Shown here one piece after another: positions 8,045 through 17,181 of a stretch of DNA of 39,521 nucleotides. The stretch is from positions 1 to 39,521 of the forward strand of contig JAUWSQ010000023.1 in NCBI GenBank assembly GCA_030609965.1, read 5' to 3'. The DNA is from Candidatus Fermentibacterota bacterium (GTDB lineage Bacteria > Fermentibacterota > Fermentibacteria > Fermentibacterales > JCC-6). Positions within the stretch are counted from its first letter, which is position 1; each line of letters opens with the position of its first letter. The notes beneath the pieces were generated by a model. It saw only the letters and a program-made list of their open reading frames with translations. It searched no databases and was not told the DNA's origin. The translations under genes and the position numbers were made by a program.

Positions 8045-8613
8045 AAACTCCGGAATTTTCCATAAATATCAATAATCCTGAAGAGGAAATCGTAAAGAAA
8101 GCAGCGAAGCTCCTTCTCACCGGAGGTGTAGTCATTTACCCGTCCGACACCGTTTACGGAATGCTGTGCCGTGCCGATAACAGGGTTTCGGTGGAGAGGC
8201 TTGCGAAGATCAAGGGTTACGATAAGCCTCGATCGTTCATTCTTATTGTTGACGGGCTCGAGATGGCAGGCAGCCTTACTTCCGGCATAGATCCGGAAGT
8301 AATGGAGATACTGAAGCTTCGGTGGCCGGGGAAACTCACCGTTGTGCTTCCATCAGGAGATGCATGCCCGATATGGGTCAGTGGAGAGGATAATACAGTG
8401 GCACTGCGTCATCCCGCCGATCCCCTGAGCGGGCAGATTCTTGAGCGCTGCGGTGTTCCTCTTGTTTCCACCAGCGCCAATCGTTCCGGCGGCGATCCCT
8501 CACTGAAACTGTCAGCCGTTCCGGACAGTGTAATCTCAGACGCAGACATCGTACTCAATGCGGGGGATCTGCCACCATCATCCCCCTCAACGATAATCAA
8601 GGTTCTCCGGTAA
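8041..8613 (+). CDS. tsaC: TsaC/YrdC/Sua5-family threonylcarbamoyl-AMP synthase
   Basis: Probably makes threonylcarbamoyl-AMP from threonine, bicarbonate and ATP for the t6A modification of tRNA. The 190-residue product has GGVVIYPSDTVYGML near residue 30, KIKGYDKPRSF, and PLVSTSANRSGG near residue 150. The length fits the single-domain form without the Sua5 extension. The KxR motif is altered to KIKGYDKPR, so a YciO-like paralogue is possible. The GTG start overlaps purE by 4 bases. Its stop codon (TAA at 8611) is the first three bases of a 17-bp tandem repeat marking the edge of the transposase element downstream. Confidence 0.85.
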   Translation: MKTPEFSININNPEEEIVKKAAKLLLTGGVVIYPSDTVYGMLCRADNRVSVERLAKIKGYDKPRSFILIVDGLEMAGSLTSGIDPEVMEILKLRWPGKLTVVLPSGDACPIWVSGEDNTVALRHPADPLSGQILERCGVPLVSTSANRSGGDPSLKLSAVPDSVISDADIVLNAGDLPPSSPSTIIKVLR

Positions 8614-8659
8614 CGGGGCCGGGCGGGTAACGGGGCCGGGCGTCACTTCTGGTTACTTC
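8611..8659. repeat. Left REP/inverted-repeat end of the RAYT element, with 17-bp tandem duplication
   Basis: TAACGGGGCCGGGCGGG (8611-8627) is followed by a second TAACGGGGCCGGGCG (8628-8642). From 8632 the sequence GGGGCCGGGCGTCACTTCTG and following bases is an imperfect inverted match (24 of 28) of 9764-9791 on the far side of the transposase gene. GTAAC (8627-8631) can pair with GTTAC (8652-8656) to form a hairpin. Confidence 0.7.
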
Positions 8660-8743
8660 AGATTCTATAAACGCATTTTTGCCTGACAGGAAGTACTTTT
8701 CGAATGTCTGGCACTTGAAAGTTATCGAGATTCTGCATACACT

Positions 8744-9766
8744 ATGAATACTATGTCACGAAAAATGCGACTCGATTGGGAAGATGCTTTGCACCATATC
8801 ATGGTTCGAGGAATTGATGGAAAAGGAATTTTCCTGGATGAATTAGATAAATCTGATCTGATTGCACGATTCGATGAGCTTGTACCTGAAATGGACGTAA
8901 ACATATACGCCTGGGTAATAATGCCGAACCATTTCCATCTTCTGGTGCGGACTGGTAATGAACCAATATATCGATTCATGCATCGATTACTTACTGGTTA
9001 CGCTATTTCTTACAATCTTCGTAATGAGAGAAAAGGGTATGTTTTTCAAGGACGATTCAAATCAATACTTGTTCAGGAGGAGATGTATTTCCTTAACTTA
9101 ATGAAATACATACATCTAAATCCACTCAAAGCAGGTCTTGTCACTGATTTTCAGGAATTACAGGAATATCGGTGGAGTGGTCACGGTTCCATTATAGGAG
9201 TTCGTAAATATCTATGGCATAATAGATTGTATGCATTATCCAAGTTCGGGACGAACATATTTGATTCAAAATCCAGATATTTGAAATATGTTAGTGAAGA
9301 AATAAGCAATAAAACGATGGATGAGTTGCATTCGGGTACTTACCTACTTGGAAAACAGGGAATCTGCGATCTAGCACAAGAAAGTCATTGTGATAACTGG
9401 CGAGGTTGCTTCAGAGTATTGGGTAATAAAGAATTTGCTGTTAGTACTATGAACAGACTGAAACAGATGGGTAATCGGATTGTAAGAGATCGAGAAGAAA
9501 CTCATAAGAAAATTGCAGAACTATTTACTTGGGTTACGGATAATATGGGATTCTCAACTCAAATGATCCTGGGAAATACAAGAAATCCTGAATTATCGGA
9601 TTCACGAGCACTAATCGCCTGGGTATTATCTGATCGTCTTGGATTAAGTCAGAGCGATTGTTCAGGTATTCTTAGAATGAGCAGATCGGGTATAAGAAAA
9701 GCAATCAGTAAAGGGAAAAGATTGTTCGATGATAGTCAGTTTATTAAAACTAATGATCTTTGGTAA
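8744..9766 (+). CDS. REP-associated Y1 transposase (RAYT, IS200-like) with HTH tail
   Basis: Single-strand DNA transposase of the HUH/Y1 superfamily. The N-terminal half has the family signature: HHIMVRGIDGKGIF, the HUH pair in YAWVIMPNHFHLLV (about residues 56-69), a downstream tyrosine region, and FQGRFKSILVQEE with YIHLNPLKAGLV. The C-terminal part (about 270-335) includes a helix-turn-helix resembling DnaA domain IV (LGLSQSDCSGILRMSRSGI), as in many RAYTs. The gene is visibly AT-richer than its neighbours, which suggests acquisition. It sits between imperfect inverted repeats and separates two convergent genes whose stop codons lie at the element edges. The start could also be the internal ATG at 8753. 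Confidence 0.9.
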   Translation: MNTMSRKMRLDWEDALHHIMVRGIDGKGIFLDELDKSDLIARFDELVPEMDVNIYAWVIMPNHFHLLVRTGNEPIYRFMHRLLTGYAISYNLRNERKGYVFQGRFKSILVQEEMYFLNLMKYIHLNPLKAGLVTDFQELQEYRWSGHGSIIGVRKYLWHNRLYALSKFGTNIFDSKSRYLKYVSEEISNKTMDELHSGTYLLGKQGICDLAQESHCDNWRGCFRVLGNKEFAVSTMNRLKQMGNRIVRDREETHKKIAELFTWVTDNMGFSTQMILGNTRNPELSDSRALIAWVLSDRLGLSQSDCSGILRMSRSGIRKAISKGKRLFDDSQFIKTNDLW

Positions 9767-9791
9767 GTGACCAGTAGTGACGTACGGCCCC
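9764..9791. repeat. Right REP/inverted-repeat end of the RAYT element
   Basis: TAAGTGACCAGTAGTGACGT followed by ACGGCCCC is the inverted partner of 8632-8659, with four mismatches over 28 bases. It begins with the stop codon of the transposase gene and ends five bases before the stop of the convergent radical SAM fusion gene. Confidence 0.7.
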
Positions 9792-9796
9792 TTGGG

Positions 9797-11899
9797 TTAT
9801 TTTCCTCTGAGTGCTGTCCAGAGGGTCTTCAGCAGGCTTGGCGGATGAAGCAGAATATTGGAGTAAGCCTGGTTGGCAAGCGGACATGCGCAGGAGCCGC
9901 GCCTGATTGATTTTCTTATTTTTCTGGCTTTCTTCGAATTCCATATGTCCTGAAAATCCGTATTTTCATCCAGTTTACCCATCTCCCCCTTGTATGCGAG
10001 TACGGCACAGGGCCAGATTCCCCCGTCGGAGTTGATGTGAACGTTCATCAAGCCTGCAGAACAGGGAATGACCTGTCTTTTCTCATTGAGTATTCTGACG
10101 ACAAGATCATAGTAGACAAGCCTGAGGGCAGTCGTCATTCTTGGGAGAAGTTTCATGTCCTTCATTTTCTCTACTACTGAATCCTTGAAAACATCCATTA
10201 TTCTTTCGTAGCTGTCGCCGTCCGGTGTGATACCGGAACCGAGGTTGAAAAATTCCTCTCTCTCCTCGGCGATTTCGTTGATATAGGAATCAACACCCAT
10301 GCCCTTCGAGTATTCAATTATTTCCCCGAGATGAGCAGCGTTGAATTTGGATATTACCGTACCAACTCCAACATGAAGATTTCCATGTTCTTTCTGCAGC
10401 AGCTTTAACTGTTCTACCGTCTCAAGCAGTTTGCTGAAATTGCCCGGGATGCCTCTGATCTCGTCATGAAGCTTGCCTATCCCATCAAACGAGGGTTTAA
10501 TAGTCAGAACAGTTCCTGGAGCTTCCATATCAATCACATTAAGAATCTCATCCGTCATCCGGATTATTCTGTCCGTTGAAATCGCGTTTGTCGGTATATG
10601 AATAATTGCCGGGGTCATGAATCTGCAGGCAAGCTTTATTATTTCAGGCAGATCATCCCTTATAAACGGCTCTCCCCCGGAAACGTTGAAGAAGTAGGTC
10701 CAGCCAATGGAGCGGAACAGCCTTTCAATAGTATTAATATCAAGATCATCATCGGAGTCATGCTTCCAGATAAAGCATGTTTTGCATTTTGACTGGCATT
10801 TACTTGTTACAGAGTATGTCACATTAATAGGGTTTGGCGCTTTGGCCAGTCCGTACATTGCGAGCTTACTTCTAATAACACTGCCGGTCAGATGGAAAAT
10901 CTGCTCTATATGGTTCATGGATTTTGGGAATCTGCGGCGGAGCGAACCGTACACTATTGCCTGAAGGGCGTACAGACCCTCCACAACCATCAGCATGACC
11001 CTTTGTCCAAGTGCTATTACAGTGGCGACTTCAACTCCGCCCCTGACAAAACCTGATAGAAGAAGCCCCTGAACACCTTCCCTGATACCGATACCTCCTG
11101 GTATGAAAACCATGGCAAGCGCGATAAACCATGAGACCGGTCCTGCCAGAAGGCAGATCGCTATCATTGCGAAGGGCTGATCCGGCTTTACTCCGAAACC
11201 TCGGAACCAGAAATAAAGAGCCATGCTGCGAAGACTCCATGAAAGCAGATGGTATCCGATGAAAATTGCCTGATGCTTGTGTGAGATGTGAGGAAGGCTG
11301 TCTATCTCCGTGCCAAATCGTTGACTCAGTTTGTGGGTTATTTTTTTCTGAATTTTCGGCGCGAACAGCATGATAATTCCCAGGCCGGCTGAAATCCACA
11401 GGGCTATTACAGCGGGAAGAGGCACATTTGCCAGGCCAAGAAATGGGAGGCCTAACAAGGCCATAATAGACATAGCAACCATCAAATAAAGGTTCTCGAG
11501 AATGAACGCTGTTATAGCTTTTACAGGTCCAACACCATTTGCCTTGAGAAAAGTCAGCCTTCCAACGACCATCCAGAGTTTTCCAGGAACGTACTGACCC
11601 ATCTGGGTGATGTACCAGTTCCTTCTGACTTCACCCTTATCGATTTTTGGGACCTTCAGGGCATCAAGGATCTTTCGCCAGGGAGCTGGAGCGAAATAAT
11701 AACCAAGCATCAGTGAGATAAAGGAAAGCGCAATCATGGGAAGGCTTGCGCTCTCCTTTGAAGTCTCCCAGAAACGTACAAGAGCGGGTTGCCATTTTGG
11801 CCAGAGTTCCAGTATGAAATAAAGAATTGCCGTAATCAGGAGAATAACGCCACCCCAGGTGGAAAGTATATGAAACAGGCTTCTGCGGTCTCTGGTCAT
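9797..11899 (-). CDS. Fusion: LPG-synthase/flippase-like membrane domain + radical SAM/SPASM domain
   Basis: A 700-residue protein in one continuous frame. Residues about 1-330 are a multi-pass domain of the lysylphosphatidylglycerol synthase TM (UPF0104) family, with MGQYVPGKLWMVVGRLTFLK and FIPGGIGIREG. From about 355 there is a radical SAM domain with the cluster motif CxxxCxxC at Cys368, Cys372 and Cys375, followed by VSGGEPFIRDDL. A C-terminal SPASM-like cysteine set follows (IPCSAG, GIWPCAV, GSCACP). Radical SAM enzymes use a 4Fe-4S cluster and S-adenosylmethionine; SPASM members often modify peptides or other substrates. Its start overlaps the YfhO-like gene by 4 bases (ATGA), making it the last gene of the run. 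The N-terminal half is paralogous to the gene at 14229. Substrate unknown. Confidence 0.85.
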   Translation of the reverse strand: MTRDRRSLFHILSTWGGVILLITAILYFILELWPKWQPALVRFWETSKESASLPMIALSFISLMLGYYFAPAPWRKILDALKVPKIDKGEVRRNWYITQMGQYVPGKLWMVVGRLTFLKANGVGPVKAITAFILENLYLMVAMSIMALLGLPFLGLANVPLPAVIALWISAGLGIIMLFAPKIQKKITHKLSQRFGTEIDSLPHISHKHQAIFIGYHLLSWSLRSMALYFWFRGFGVKPDQPFAMIAICLLAGPVSWFIALAMVFIPGGIGIREGVQGLLLSGFVRGGVEVATVIALGQRVMLMVVEGLYALQAIVYGSLRRRFPKSMNHIEQIFHLTGSVIRSKLAMYGLAKAPNPINVTYSVTSKCQSKCKTCFIWKHDSDDDLDINTIERLFRSIGWTYFFNVSGGEPFIRDDLPEIIKLACRFMTPAIIHIPTNAISTDRIIRMTDEILNVIDMEAPGTVLTIKPSFDGIGKLHDEIRGIPGNFSKLLETVEQLKLLQKEHGNLHVGVGTVISKFNAAHLGEIIEYSKGMGVDSYINEIAEEREEFFNLGSGITPDGDSYERIMDVFKDSVVEKMKDMKLLPRMTTALRLVYYDLVVRILNEKRQVIPCSAGLMNVHINSDGGIWPCAVLAYKGEMGKLDENTDFQDIWNSKKARKIRKSIRRGSCACPLANQAYSNILLHPPSLLKTLWTALRGK

Positions 11900-14232
11900 T
11901 CTGCTGTTTTCTTTCTCAGTTTTCCGGATTTAATATCAAATACGATAATAAGAAATACGGACAGTAAACCCGCAATTGATAAAATAAGCCCGGTTGTTAC
12001 ATCGGATGAATCGAAAAGGTATTCTACTTCATGCAGCCCCGAAGGCACAATAACTCCGCGTTGCCAGTGATTTGACTGCATCATTGAAGCAGGCTCTCCA
12101 TCTATGAAGACCTTCCACCTCGGATACCACGTGTCGGCGAGTATGAGAAGGCCATCCTCGGGATTGTCGGTTTGGATTGTAATCCTGTGAGGTTCGTCAA
12201 TAACTATTGAGGCTTCCGCTTGATCGGTGTTGAGTACCTCAGGCAGTTCTGGACTTTCGTAAAGGATCGTGATCTCGCGTGGATTGATGCCGCCTGACAG
12301 GAGATTAAGACATTGATTCTCTGAAAGTTCTATCCAGGATTGAGCAAACCATACCCTTGGAAGTGGTTCTGCCGGAAGGAGAGCTTCAAGTGTATCAGCA
12401 TAGGATGGATCTGAAGCGGATGTCTGTTCAATAAGATAGTCTCTGAATTGCGTATAGGTGAGATACCCGTCCTGGGTCTGGAGGACTGTAAAGGCAGTCT
12501 GCCGGATAGCTGCGATTCCGCCTGATGATATCATGGTCTGGAGGTCGCCTGCGACAGCGGTTTTGGCTGCATGGTAACCGCTCACCGATCGGATATGCAA
12601 AGGAACGAACTCGTTGCCGCCAGGCAGAAGTCTTCCTGATCCCGTCATGATCGCTTGATCATTGTCATGCATGAAGAGCGCATCAACTCTTGTTTCGTTC
12701 AGATAGAATTGAAAATCTTTGTCCAGCGGTATCACTTCCACCGCTATCAGAATTGAAAGAGCTGCTCCGGGTATTGCAATACTTGCTTTTCCTCTGTTTC
12801 TAGAATAAATGAAACCTGCCAGTATAAGAGCAGCAGCCGCAGCTTTCAGGAAGTCAGGGGAAGCTATATCAACTCTTCTGTTTACTACGGACGCGAATCC
12901 TGAAGCCTGAGGATTTCCCACCCTGGTCCACCATCCGGATTGCAGACCGGGCAATGCAGAATCGGCAAGCAGGAAGATCAATATGCAGATGCCCGCAAAA
13001 ACAGAAATTCCGATCAGAAACTTTCTTCGTGGAAAACGATCACTCCTGAAAATCGAATCGAAACCGGGGCCTGCAGCCAGTGCGATAGCGGAAGTTGTCA
13101 GAAATGCAGCCATATGGGGAGCCCTCAGTTTACGGAGGAACGGTACGATACTGTAAAGCACTTTGAACACAGGTGTATAACCGCCCCATGATATAAGCAG
13201 CCCAGTCACCATGATGCCCAGCAGGGGCCATCTGTATTTTTTCGAAAAACCCAGGAACGCAGCAAAAGCCAGCAGAAAGACCAGGACGCCTGTGAATTCA
13301 CTGCTGAGCCGCAATCCGAGCCTTCCGAAATACAGAGGAACTCCAGAGACTGTGCTGTCGGGAAATCCGTGACGGTAACCGAATAGGTGTGGAAAGATCA
13401 TCGTAAGTGTTTCCTCTGGAGGAAGTGAATAGCTTGAAGCCTGATCGAGGGATAGATCACCTCCTCTTGTGGAATAGTGCGAAAAATTGTATCCAGGCAG
13501 GAGCTGAACGGCTCCTATTGCTGCTGCAAGGAGCAGGATAACCGTTATTCCCATTGTTGCGCTGCCAAGGTTTTTCCATTTGGACCCCCGGCTAGAGAAT
13601 ATCCGGAAACCGAGCCAGATTATTGCGGCTCCCACCGAATACAGAACCATCTGGGGATGGCTGGCAAGGGTCTGCATACCTATTGCTACACCGCCGATTG
13701 CGATGAATTTTCCCCTTCTTGTCTGCATCCACATTTCGCATGAATAGAGCAGAAGCGGTAGAAAGCTCCAGCAGATTATCTTACTGCCGTGTCCTGCGTA
13801 GAACAGTGTATTTGACCAGGCTGTCACGGCGTATGCGAGGGAACCCGCTATTCTGCCCCATTTGCTTACTCCGATTGATCCGAGAAATAGCCACGCGAAT
13901 ATTCCTCCAAGGAGCATTTGAATGGGAAAGAGAAAACGAATCATACCCTCAACACCTGCAGTCAGCAGAAGCAGACCTCGAACCGGATAGAAGACAGGTG
14001 CAGAGAATGAAGAATAGAAAGGGATACCGCAGAATACGTACGGATTCCAGTGGGGAAGGCTGCCCTCCTGCAGAGATTCTGCAGTGTATGCGAAGAAAGG
14101 ATATCCCTGGCTTTCCGTATCACTGAGCTCCCCGCCCGGCAGTTTTCCGGATGTAAATACAGTTGAATACGTTATGATCACCGCAGGAATCAGGAAAAGG
14201 AGGTATCCGGTTCTTTTCGGGAATGAAATCAC
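11896..14232 (-). CDS. YfhO-like multi-pass membrane protein
   Basis: Large membrane protein (about 778 residues) resembling the bacterial YfhO family, implicated in sugar or lipid-linked glycan handling in the envelope. The GTG at 14232 overlaps the stop of the preceding gene (GTGA) and follows GGAGAGGGG. The open frame upstream to 14535 is cysteine- and arginine-rich nonsense lying over that gene. The product has HWNPYVFCGIPFY near residue 60, many hydrophobic helices, and a C-terminal soluble segment with LADTWYPRWKVFIDGEPA and a final helix, all usual for YfhO proteins. It is sandwiched between two LPG-synthase-type membrane genes, which suggests a shared membrane pathway. Confidence 0.8.
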   Translation of the reverse strand: MISFPKRTGYLLFLIPAVIITYSTVFTSGKLPGGELSDTESQGYPFFAYTAESLQEGSLPHWNPYVFCGIPFYSSFSAPVFYPVRGLLLLTAGVEGMIRFLFPIQMLLGGIFAWLFLGSIGVSKWGRIAGSLAYAVTAWSNTLFYAGHGSKIICWSFLPLLLYSCEMWMQTRRGKFIAIGGVAIGMQTLASHPQMVLYSVGAAIIWLGFRIFSSRGSKWKNLGSATMGITVILLLAAAIGAVQLLPGYNFSHYSTRGGDLSLDQASSYSLPPEETLTMIFPHLFGYRHGFPDSTVSGVPLYFGRLGLRLSSEFTGVLVFLLAFAAFLGFSKKYRWPLLGIMVTGLLISWGGYTPVFKVLYSIVPFLRKLRAPHMAAFLTTSAIALAAGPGFDSIFRSDRFPRRKFLIGISVFAGICILIFLLADSALPGLQSGWWTRVGNPQASGFASVVNRRVDIASPDFLKAAAAALILAGFIYSRNRGKASIAIPGAALSILIAVEVIPLDKDFQFYLNETRVDALFMHDNDQAIMTGSGRLLPGGNEFVPLHIRSVSGYHAAKTAVAGDLQTMISSGGIAAIRQTAFTVLQTQDGYLTYTQFRDYLIEQTSASDPSYADTLEALLPAEPLPRVWFAQSWIELSENQCLNLLSGGINPREITILYESPELPEVLNTDQAEASIVIDEPHRITIQTDNPEDGLLILADTWYPRWKVFIDGEPASMMQSNHWQRGVIVPSGLHEVEYLFDSSDVTTGLILSIAGLLSVFLIIVFDIKSGKLRKKTAE

Positions 14233-15173
14233 AGTGGCTTCCCCTCTCCGAAGAGCTTCAGTTTTCCAGTAGATACAAGAGCAAAAACAACTTCTATTAC
14301 AGATAAAATTAAACGCTGTCCGACTATGACTGCCAGTACAGGACCCGCAGCGCCTGCAGGAGATACAAGAGCTACGGCAGTCGCCTCCCTGACACCGATT
14401 CCTCCGGGAACCAGAAAAATAATGTATCCAGCCAGCCATGACAGCGGCGCAGCTGCACAGCAGAGAAGGAAACTGATATCTGAAACACCGAAGCCCTTCA
14501 GCCAGAGAAAAAGTGCCAGTCCACGAAGCATCCACAGGCCCGAATAGAAGAGAAGCAGCTTAAGAGAACTGACAAGTCCCGGTAAAGGTAATTCCTCAGG
14601 AATACGTCCATATTTCAGCCTGTACAGCCATTTTTGGATGGGGGTGAGAAAAGGTATCATAAGAAGTGAGATACCCGCTGCCCACAGCGCATACTTCAGA
14701 CCAGAATGTGAAACGATCGCGCTGCTGGAGAAGGCTAGAGGTATCAAAGCAGTAAGGCCTGCTCCAGCTGCTGTGTAGAGAAGTTCAAGGAATGGAACAC
14801 TCGTAGCTCTGTATCCTGTCAGGCCATGGGATTTCAGAAAGGCAGCCCTGCTTGCGAACAGCCATATTTTTCCCGGGATATACCTGCCTAACTGAGACAT
14901 GAACCAGGCAGCCCGGAGTTCCTTCGATCCAATTTGACTGCCTGCGGCATGTGAAAGCAGTATCCAGCCTGCCGGGATGACAAAGTAGGATAATCCAAGA
15001 AGTATGGCCGAGGTGCAGATAAGAAACCAATCGAGTTGCCAGCTGAACATGTCGATCTGCTCAAACCATTTCTCAGCATTAATACTGATGATCCATACGG
15101 CGGCTGCAAGGAGAAGTAATGCACCTGTTCTGAACAACCACTTCACCCGGGTTCTCATTCCTGTAATATTCAT
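14229..15173 (-). CDS. LPG-synthase TM (UPF0104) family membrane protein
   Basis: Integral membrane protein of the lysylphosphatidylglycerol synthase transmembrane/flippase-like family, 314 residues from the ATG at 15173. That start overlaps the epimerase stop as TAATG; a longer frame to 15239 would lie inside the epimerase gene. Landmarks are MSQLGRYIPGKIWLFASRAAFL (about residues 75-96) and FLVPGGIGVREATAVAL. The enzymatic LPG synthase domain is absent, so this is not a lysyl transferase. Such membrane-only members are often found beside glycosyltransferases and may move or protect lipid-linked intermediates. It is a paralogue of the N-terminal half of the fusion protein at 9797. Confidence 0.8.
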   Translation of the reverse strand: MNITGMRTRVKWLFRTGALLLLAAAVWIISINAEKWFEQIDMFSWQLDWFLICTSAILLGLSYFVIPAGWILLSHAAGSQIGSKELRAAWFMSQLGRYIPGKIWLFASRAAFLKSHGLTGYRATSVPFLELLYTAAGAGLTALIPLAFSSSAIVSHSGLKYALWAAGISLLMIPFLTPIQKWLYRLKYGRIPEELPLPGLVSSLKLLLFYSGLWMLRGLALFLWLKGFGVSDISFLLCCAAAPLSWLAGYIIFLVPGGIGVREATAVALVSPAGAAGPVLAVIVGQRLILSVIEVVFALVSTGKLKLFGEGKPL

Positions 15174-16072
15174 TAATGTAGAATTCCGTTTTTCCGATAC
15201 CATGATACAGTTTTCTCCATGCCTTTTTTCAGATCCCATTCCGGGTAGAAACCTGCCATTTCGGCTCTGGATATGGAAACAGAATGATCGGTTCCAAAAA
15301 GCTTGTATTTACTCTCAGAGAGTGCTTTTGGGCATAGTGGACCAAGTTTCAGAGCAAGGTAGAAGAAAAGTCTGGGAATCGGCAGTATTGTAAGCTTGAC
15401 ACTCATTGCTGACGCTGTCTTCAATATGAAATCCCTGAATTTGAGAACCTCAGGGCCTCCGATATTGAAAAGCCCTCCGCCCAGACAGCCGCCGGGAAGC
15501 GAGGCTTCAACAGCCCTGCATACATCCACGCAGTATGTTGGGCGAATACTGGCACCCTCAAAACCAATTACAGGAAACCAACCTTTCCCAACCTGGTTGA
15601 AGAGTTCGAGTTTGTGCATATCACCGGGTCCGTAAACAAAATCGGGCCGAAGGATGGTAATCATGTTATTCCGGCTCAGAGGATGTTTACGCAAGGAAAT
15701 TTCACCCTCCATCTTTGTCTTCTCATATATACCCCACGGATCGTATGGCGCATCCTCCTTAACATCTGAATGAAGCCCGATGACTCCGGGAGTGCTTAAA
15801 TGGATCAAATGGATCTGGTGTTCATCGCAGAAATCCGCCAGAACAGCAGGAAGTTCCGAATTCGAAGCAGTTAATTCTTCGGTATCCACACCTGGAATAC
15901 CCAGCTTTCCAGCCGCATTGACAATCACATCCACATCAGCAGGGAGTGAGGATTCGACTAAGTTTCCCTCTTCTGATCTATTGTGCCCCGCGGCAGTATG
16001 ACCGCAATTGAGAAGATGATTCAGAATTGATGAGCCGATGAATCCTCCTGCGCCCGTAACAAATACTCTCAT
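15173..16072 (-). CDS. NAD-dependent epimerase/dehydratase (extended SDR)
   Basis: A 299-residue nucleotide-sugar-type short-chain dehydrogenase. The N-terminus MRVFVTGAGGFIGSSIL carries the GxxGxxG dinucleotide-binding motif. The catalytic region has HLSTPGVIG and the YxxxK pair in YEKTKMEGE (about residues 137-141), then RPDFVYGPGD. The substrate is probably an NDP-sugar or a lipid-linked sugar; sequence alone does not say which. Its start overlaps the upstream GT4 gene by 4 bases (ATGA), and its stop overlaps the next gene (TAATG), placing it firmly in the envelope operon. Confidence 0.87.
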   Translation of the reverse strand: MRVFVTGAGGFIGSSILNHLLNCGHTAAGHNRSEEGNLVESSLPADVDVIVNAAGKLGIPGVDTEELTASNSELPAVLADFCDEHQIHLIHLSTPGVIGLHSDVKEDAPYDPWGIYEKTKMEGEISLRKHPLSRNNMITILRPDFVYGPGDMHKLELFNQVGKGWFPVIGFEGASIRPTYCVDVCRAVEASLPGGCLGGGLFNIGGPEVLKFRDFILKTASAMSVKLTILPIPRLFFYLALKLGPLCPKALSESKYKLFGTDHSVSISRAEMAGFYPEWDLKKGMEKTVSWYRKNGILH

Positions 16073-17181
16073 TTCAATTTGTCCATAAGTCTTTTGGCAT
16101 ATTCTGTCCAGCTGAATTTGGAGGCTTTATTGTCGATCCTGACACTGATATTTGGATCGGTAGATAACTCGATTCCAGATAGAATGGCTCTCGAAATGCT
16201 CGTGGGTGAACAGGGTTCCGCAAGAAAGCCGGTGCTCCCCTTTTCAACAAGCTCGGAAAGCCCTCCTGTGTCAGTCAGAATAAGAACTCTCTCAAAGGCG
16301 AGTGCTATCTGTGCAACTGCACTCTGTGTTGCATGTCTGTAAGGAAGTGCAACTACATCGGAAGCCAGAAAGTACTTTGCAACCTGGTTATCCGGAACGA
16401 ACTCATCTATCCATCTGATTCGACCGGAAATCTCCTCTGCGGTGATGGCCTTCCGTATTTCCGAACTGTCTGAATAGCATTCCCCCACGATAAGAAGAGA
16501 AATCTGTCGGGGAAGGAGTTTCACAGCTTCAATCAGGTCAATAAGACCTTTGTACGGCCTTATCAGGCCGAAGAAAAGAACAATCTGTGCATCTGCATCG
16601 TATCCCAGCTTCTGCCTGGCGCTGCTTCTGTCCAGCTCGTTGTTGAGGTACTGGTCGTACAGGGGAAGATAAAGCCCGAGCGTATCTGATTTTCCAATCA
16701 GGGATTCAATTACATTCATATCAGAAGCGCTGTGGGTTACCAGCAGATTCATTCGCTTGATGAATCTTGAGGTAAGCACGCGACTCAGGAGAAAGCTTTC
16801 ATGAGGGAGAACATTATGGCAGATAGCGGCAGCCCTGATGTCTTGCGGTATTGAATTCAGAAGTGCCGGGGTGAAGAATGGATGCCACCATTGAACAATT
16901 ATCCAGTCGAAAGAGCTTTTCCTGAAGAAGCGTTTTGCTGAACGCCATTTAACCGGATTGCATGAATCAAGCAATCTGTTGATCTCCGTATCCGGATCAT
17001 ATCCAGGTGGCTCCATCTGTGAGGTACCGGGAAAAAGAAAAGATGGATAAAGCCTGCTGAAGGAAACCGGGACGAAGGTATGCTCCGGATAGTATTCGGT
17101 AAGTGTTTCGTATAGCTTTGCTGTGAACTGGGCTATTCCCCCTCTGAAGGGGGGGAAGGGACCGACAAAGGCTACTTTCAT
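16069..17181 (-). CDS. GT4-family glycosyltransferase
   Basis: Retaining GT-B glycosyltransferase, 370 residues. The ATG at 17181 is chosen because it overlaps the stop of the upstream GT2 gene (ATGA) and begins the conserved MKVAFVGPFPPFRGGIAQF. The open frame extends to 17355 but lies over the GT2 gene. The C-terminal nucleotide-sugar domain has LFFGLIRPYKGLIDLI and a final segment with LPYRHATQSAVAQIA, TDTGGLSELV and GSTGFLAEP. The canonical EGFG-type glutamate region is replaced by the ATQSA stretch, common in some GT4 subfamilies. No signal peptide; probably acts at the inner face of the membrane. Confidence 0.87.
   Translation of the reverse strand: MKVAFVGPFPPFRGGIAQFTAKLYETLTEYYPEHTFVPVSFSRLYPSFLFPGTSQMEPPGYDPDTEINRLLDSCNPVKWRSAKRFFRKSSFDWIIVQWWHPFFTPALLNSIPQDIRAAAICHNVLPHESFLLSRVLTSRFIKRMNLLVTHSASDMNVIESLIGKSDTLGLYLPLYDQYLNNELDRSSARQKLGYDADAQIVLFFGLIRPYKGLIDLIEAVKLLPRQISLLIVGECYSDSSEIRKAITAEEISGRIRWIDEFVPDNQVAKYFLASDVVALPYRHATQSAVAQIALAFERVLILTDTGGLSELVEKGSTGFLAEPCSPTSISRAILSGIELSTDPNISVRIDNKASKFSWTEYAKRLMDKLK

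Larger units (their letters stand above)
8611..9799 (+). mobile_element. RAYT mobile element bounded by imperfect inverted repeats
   Basis: The transposase gene at 8744-9766 is flanked by 8632-8659 and its inverted counterpart 9764-9791. Both outer edges read TAAC then GGGGCC when viewed inwards (TAACGGGG left, TAACCCAAGGGG right). The stop codons of the tsaC-type gene and of the radical SAM fusion gene coincide with these TAAs. No clear target duplication was found. Confidence 0.65.

Noticed and set aside
14233..14535. N-terminal extension of the YfhO-like protein
   Set aside because: Cys/Arg/Ser-rich translation lying over the UPF0104 gene; GTG at 14232 with GTGA overlap fits the operon pattern.
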